From positions 1 through 6,357 of the forward strand of contig JAUVYX010000057.1 in the NCBI GenBank assembly GCA_030602865.1: DNA of 6,357 bases, in the 5' to 3' direction. This document shows positions 4,300 through 6,357 of this stretch, one piece after another. The DNA comes from Dehalococcoidia bacterium. GTDB lineage: Bacteria; Chloroflexota; Dehalococcoidia; GIF9; AB-539-J10. The notes under the pieces were generated by a model. That model had not been told where the DNA came from. It ran no database searches and saw only the letters and a list, made by a program, of their open reading frames with translations. How positions within the stretch are numbered: position 1 is the stretch's first letter; each line of letters begins with the position of its first letter. Made by a program: the position numbers and the translations under genes.

Positions 4300-5997
4300 T
4301 CACCAGCACAGGTATGGCTTGAAAACTGATACCCCATAGGGCCAGGCAATAATACCACCATCCAAAAACTTAACATTTTCAAAGACTTCACTAGCCAGTA
4401 TCCTCTGTGCCTGATAGGCACGTGTACCGGTTTGGCAATAGATAACTATCTCTGCATCCCTGGGCAAGCTCTCTAACTTTGACCGCAATTCTTTTAGAGG
4501 TAACAGTTTTGTTTGGGGGGTTTCGATACGGCAGCTATCCCATTCACCAGGAGAGCGTACATCAAGCAAAATCGCATTCTCATCCGTTTCAAGCAAATGC
4601 TTGACTTCCATGGGGTCTAATGCTGTCGCACATCCTGAGATTTTATTGCGGATGACGTTAGCCGCCTTATGCAGAGGGTCCATTGCATTACTGAATGGAG
4701 GCGCATAAGCAAGGTTAAGATTGGCTACATCCTCCGCAGTAGCCCTGAACGCCAGGGCGGTTGCAAGCACATCAACACGTTTGGCTACTTCACCAGGTCC
4801 CATTGCCTGCCCACCCAAAAGCCTGCCGCTTGATTTTTCAGCAACGAGCTTAATCAGAAGCTCCTTGCCACCCGGGTAATAGGAGGCATGCTCATAATCA
4901 GAAACAATAGCAGTGACTATTTCGTAGCCTGCTGCTCGTGCCTGCAATTCGCTGAGGCCGACACGTGCTGCATTATAGTCAAATATTTTTACAACCGCCG
5001 TACCCAGTACCCCTGGGAAGGTATCACTCCCTCCAGTTATGTTTGTTCCAATTATCCTGCCATGTTTGTTAGCCGTAGACCCCGTCGGAACAAGCACTTT
5101 CTTCCCGGTAATACGATTAATGTTCTCCACACAATCTCCACCAGCATATATATTGGAATCGCTTGTCTGCAGATACTGGTTAACAGCAATGCCGCCAGTA
5201 TCTCCTATAGTAAGCCCTGCATCTCTAGCCAGCTCTATGTTCGGTCTGGCTCCAATAGACAGTAACGACATCTCAGCATCAATTTCAGTATTTTCGGTAA
5301 TCACCTTTCTTAGTACCCCATCCCCATTACCAACAAAGCCCTTGACTTTCTGCCCTAAAAGCAACTTTACACCCCTGCTACGCAGATGTTTTTCAACCTT
5401 GGCAGCTACCTCAAAATCAAGTAGTGTGGGCAGTACCCAGTCAAGTGCCTCTATCACAGTGACATCCAACCCCTGAGAAGCAAAAGCTTCAGCCATCTCC
5501 ATTCCAATCAGGCCAGCTCCAACAATAACCACACGCTTCACCCCGGAAGCTGATACCGTAGTCCGTATCGTGTTAGCATCGTCAATATTAGCTAATGTAT
5601 GAATACCTTTGAGATGCACCCCTTCCAGTCTTGGAACTAGCGGCGAACTGCCTGTCGCCAGTACGAGCTTATCATATTTGATTTTTGAAACCTGATCGCT
5701 TTCCATTGACTGAATAGAAATTTCACCAGTCGATCGATCGATAGATAAAGCCCTGGTATTGATCATGATTTCTACATTCATCACCTTCTCGAAGAAATCC
5801 TGTCGTGACCTTAATAAATCTTGTTCTTTGTTGATTACTCCGGAAATGTAATATGGCAGACCACAGGTCGCAGTTGATAAATACGCACCCTGCTCTACCA
5901 GTGTTATCTGTGCCTGTGGGTCACACCTGCGTGCCCTTGCCGCAGTCTTAGGACCGCAGGCAGTGCCACCGATGATAACTATTCTATTCCGGCTCAT
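4300..5997 (-). CDS. CoA-disulfide-reductase-type flavoprotein fused to a rhodanese domain
   Basis: The 565-residue product is a two-part enzyme of the CoADR-RHD / NAD(P)H sulfur reductase group. An FAD Rossmann motif lies at residues 6-24 (IVIIGGTACGPKTAARARR). The redox cysteine is Cys45 in TATCGLPYYISG, the position of the single active cysteine in CoA-disulfide reductases. ATGSSP is at 114-119, the second Rossmann motif GAGLIG at 160-165 is followed by Glu183, which favours NADH over NADPH, and the FAD motif NIYAGGDC is at 282-289. The dimerisation domain shows the family's YYPG and YAPPFS (431-436) signatures. A rhodanese domain (about 459-560) has LDVRSPGEW at 478-486 and active Cys521 in CQTGTR. 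Such fusions reduce CoA disulfide, CoA persulfide or polysulfide in the cytoplasm; the actual substrate here is inferred. It follows the Smr gene by 33 bases and is probably cotranscribed with it. Length is normal for the group. No symbol is given because the substrate is not known. Confidence 0.93.
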   Translation of the reverse strand: MSRNRIVIIGGTACGPKTAARARRCDPQAQITLVEQGAYLSTATCGLPYYISGVINKEQDLLRSRQDFFEKVMNVEIMINTRALSIDRSTGEISIQSMESDQVSKIKYDKLVLATGSSPLVPRLEGVHLKGIHTLANIDDANTIRTTVSASGVKRVVIVGAGLIGMEMAEAFASQGLDVTVIEALDWVLPTLLDFEVAAKVEKHLRSRGVKLLLGQKVKGFVGNGDGVLRKVITENTEIDAEMSLLSIGARPNIELARDAGLTIGDTGGIAVNQYLQTSDSNIYAGGDCVENINRITGKKVLVPTGSTANKHGRIIGTNITGGSDTFPGVLGTAVVKIFDYNAARVGLSELQARAAGYEIVTAIVSDYEHASYYPGGKELLIKLVAEKSSGRLLGGQAMGPGEVAKRVDVLATALAFRATAEDVANLNLAYAPPFSNAMDPLHKAANVIRNKISGCATALDPMEVKHLLETDENAILLDVRSPGEWDSCRIETPQTKLLPLKELRSKLESLPRDAEIVIYCQTGTRAYQAQRILASEVFENVKFLDGGIIAWPYGVSVFKPYLCW

Positions 5998-6030
5998 GAT
6001 ATCTCTTTACTCTTCCTGCGAACTGAAGCA

Positions 6031-6288
6031 TCACCAATCCCTGAGTTCAACCTCGGTAGCACCCATTCCTCCACTATTACTTTCAGCGGTGCGATGGGAA
6101 CTGACTAAAGGATGCTTCCTTAAATAACGTTTAACCTCACGACGTAATATGCCTGTCCCCTTGCCATGTATTACCCAAACACGATACAGCCCTGCCTCAT
6201 ATGCGGCATGCAGGAAATCGTCCACCCTGGGGAGAGCCTCATCCACGGTCATACCATGCAGGTCTATTTCATCTCCTATTGGGCTCAT
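6031..6288 (-). CDS. Standalone Smr (MutS2 C-terminal type) domain protein
   Basis: The 85-residue product is essentially one Smr domain. DLHGMTVDEAL is at residues 9-19, the loop VIHGKGTGILR at 39-49, a helix REVKRYLRKHPLV at 50-62, and the closing GGMGATEVEL at 73-82. These are the two conserved Smr motifs, DLHG and HGKG, found in MutS2 C-termini and small Smr proteins that bind or nick nucleic acids. The frame has an in-frame TGA two codons before the ATG at 6288, so this is not the tail of a MutS2 gene read in the same frame. No strong Shine-Dalgarno is visible. An extended -10 promoter lies about 50 bases upstream. The gene ends 33 bases before the CoADR-rhodanese gene. Whether this copy nicks DNA or RNA is not known; identity as an Smr domain is secure. 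Confidence 0.93.
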   Translation of the reverse strand: MSPIGDEIDLHGMTVDEALPRVDDFLHAAYEAGLYRVWVIHGKGTGILRREVKRYLRKHPLVSSHRTAESNSGGMGATEVELRDW

Positions 6289-6337
6289 CCGTCAATCTCG
6301 CTCATATTCTCTAAATTAACAATCTGGAATCACTGGC

Positions 6338-6346
6338 ATTATAACA
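6338..6346 (-). promoter_or_regulatory. Extended -10 promoter for the Smr-CoADR operon
   Basis: On the minus strand this reads TGTTATAAT: the TG-n extension followed by a perfect TATAAT (6338-6343). Transcription would begin near 6331 and leave a leader of about 43 bases. Any -35 would fall at or beyond the window edge and cannot be seen, though extended -10 promoters often do without one. Confidence 0.45.
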
Positions 6347-6357
6347 CCACCATGAAT

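Noticed and set aside
4888..5476. Two overlapping plus-strand frames inside the CoADR-RHD gene
   Set aside because: They are antisense shadows of a full-length enzyme with all motifs in place.
6301..6357. Possible tail of another minus-strand gene (frame ending IHGGVIMPVIPDC)
   Set aside because: Only 13 codons are visible before the stop, there is no recognisable motif, and the same stretch contains a good promoter box.

Overview
The window looks like ordinary bacterial chromosome from an anaerobic, probably environmental lineage. The gene mix includes a CoA-disulfide-reductase-like flavoprotein fused to a rhodanese domain, a secreted DUF4430 protein, a Cdd1-type helix-hairpin-helix protein, a DUF72 protein and a standalone Smr domain. 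It is reminiscent of Chloroflexota of the class Dehalococcoidia, but that placement is an impression from gene content and protein style, not a search result. Start sites are bacterial, with purine-rich Shine-Dalgarno sequences and recognisable -35/-10 boxes.

Layout from left to right. Positions 1-935 (minus) hold the N-terminal 311 residues of a secreted DUF4430/Ig-like protein that runs off the left edge. It is divergent from a short plus-strand Cdd1-type helix-hairpin-helix gene (1159-1422), and the space between them carries a promoter for each direction. Two plus-strand genes for small integral membrane proteins follow: a four-helix protein (1629-2030) and a 67-residue two-helix protein (2281-2484). 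The second has a near-perfect promoter, an almost complete consensus Shine-Dalgarno and a perfect 16-bp palindrome upstream. A DUF72 gene (2696-3562, minus) converges on them, and the gap between holds G4/C4 inverted repeats.

Next is an AT-rich plus-strand pair, DUF4258 (3801-3968) and DUF2283 (3970-4221), a pairing that recurs in bacteria and is usually regarded as toxin-antitoxin-like. The DUF4258 frame appears to be broken near its start by one extra T. On the right, a minus-strand unit of a small Smr-domain gene (6288-6031) and the CoADR-rhodanese gene (5997-4300) is separated by about 33 bases, probably reads from an extended -10 promoter at 6338-6346, and converges on the DUF4258/DUF2283 pair.

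Functionally this is a mosaic of small independent units, not one pathway: sulfur/thiol redox (CoADR-RHD), nucleic-acid handling (Smr, Cdd1), cell surface (DUF4430), two unknown membrane proteins, an unknown TIM barrel (DUF72) and a small mobile-type gene pair. No gene-free stretch exceeds about 250 bases. I saw no tRNA, rRNA, CRISPR array or insertion sequence. The item most worth checking is the apparent single-base frameshift in the DUF4258 gene; next is the palindrome/promoter/Shine-Dalgarno arrangement ahead of the 67-residue membrane protein.
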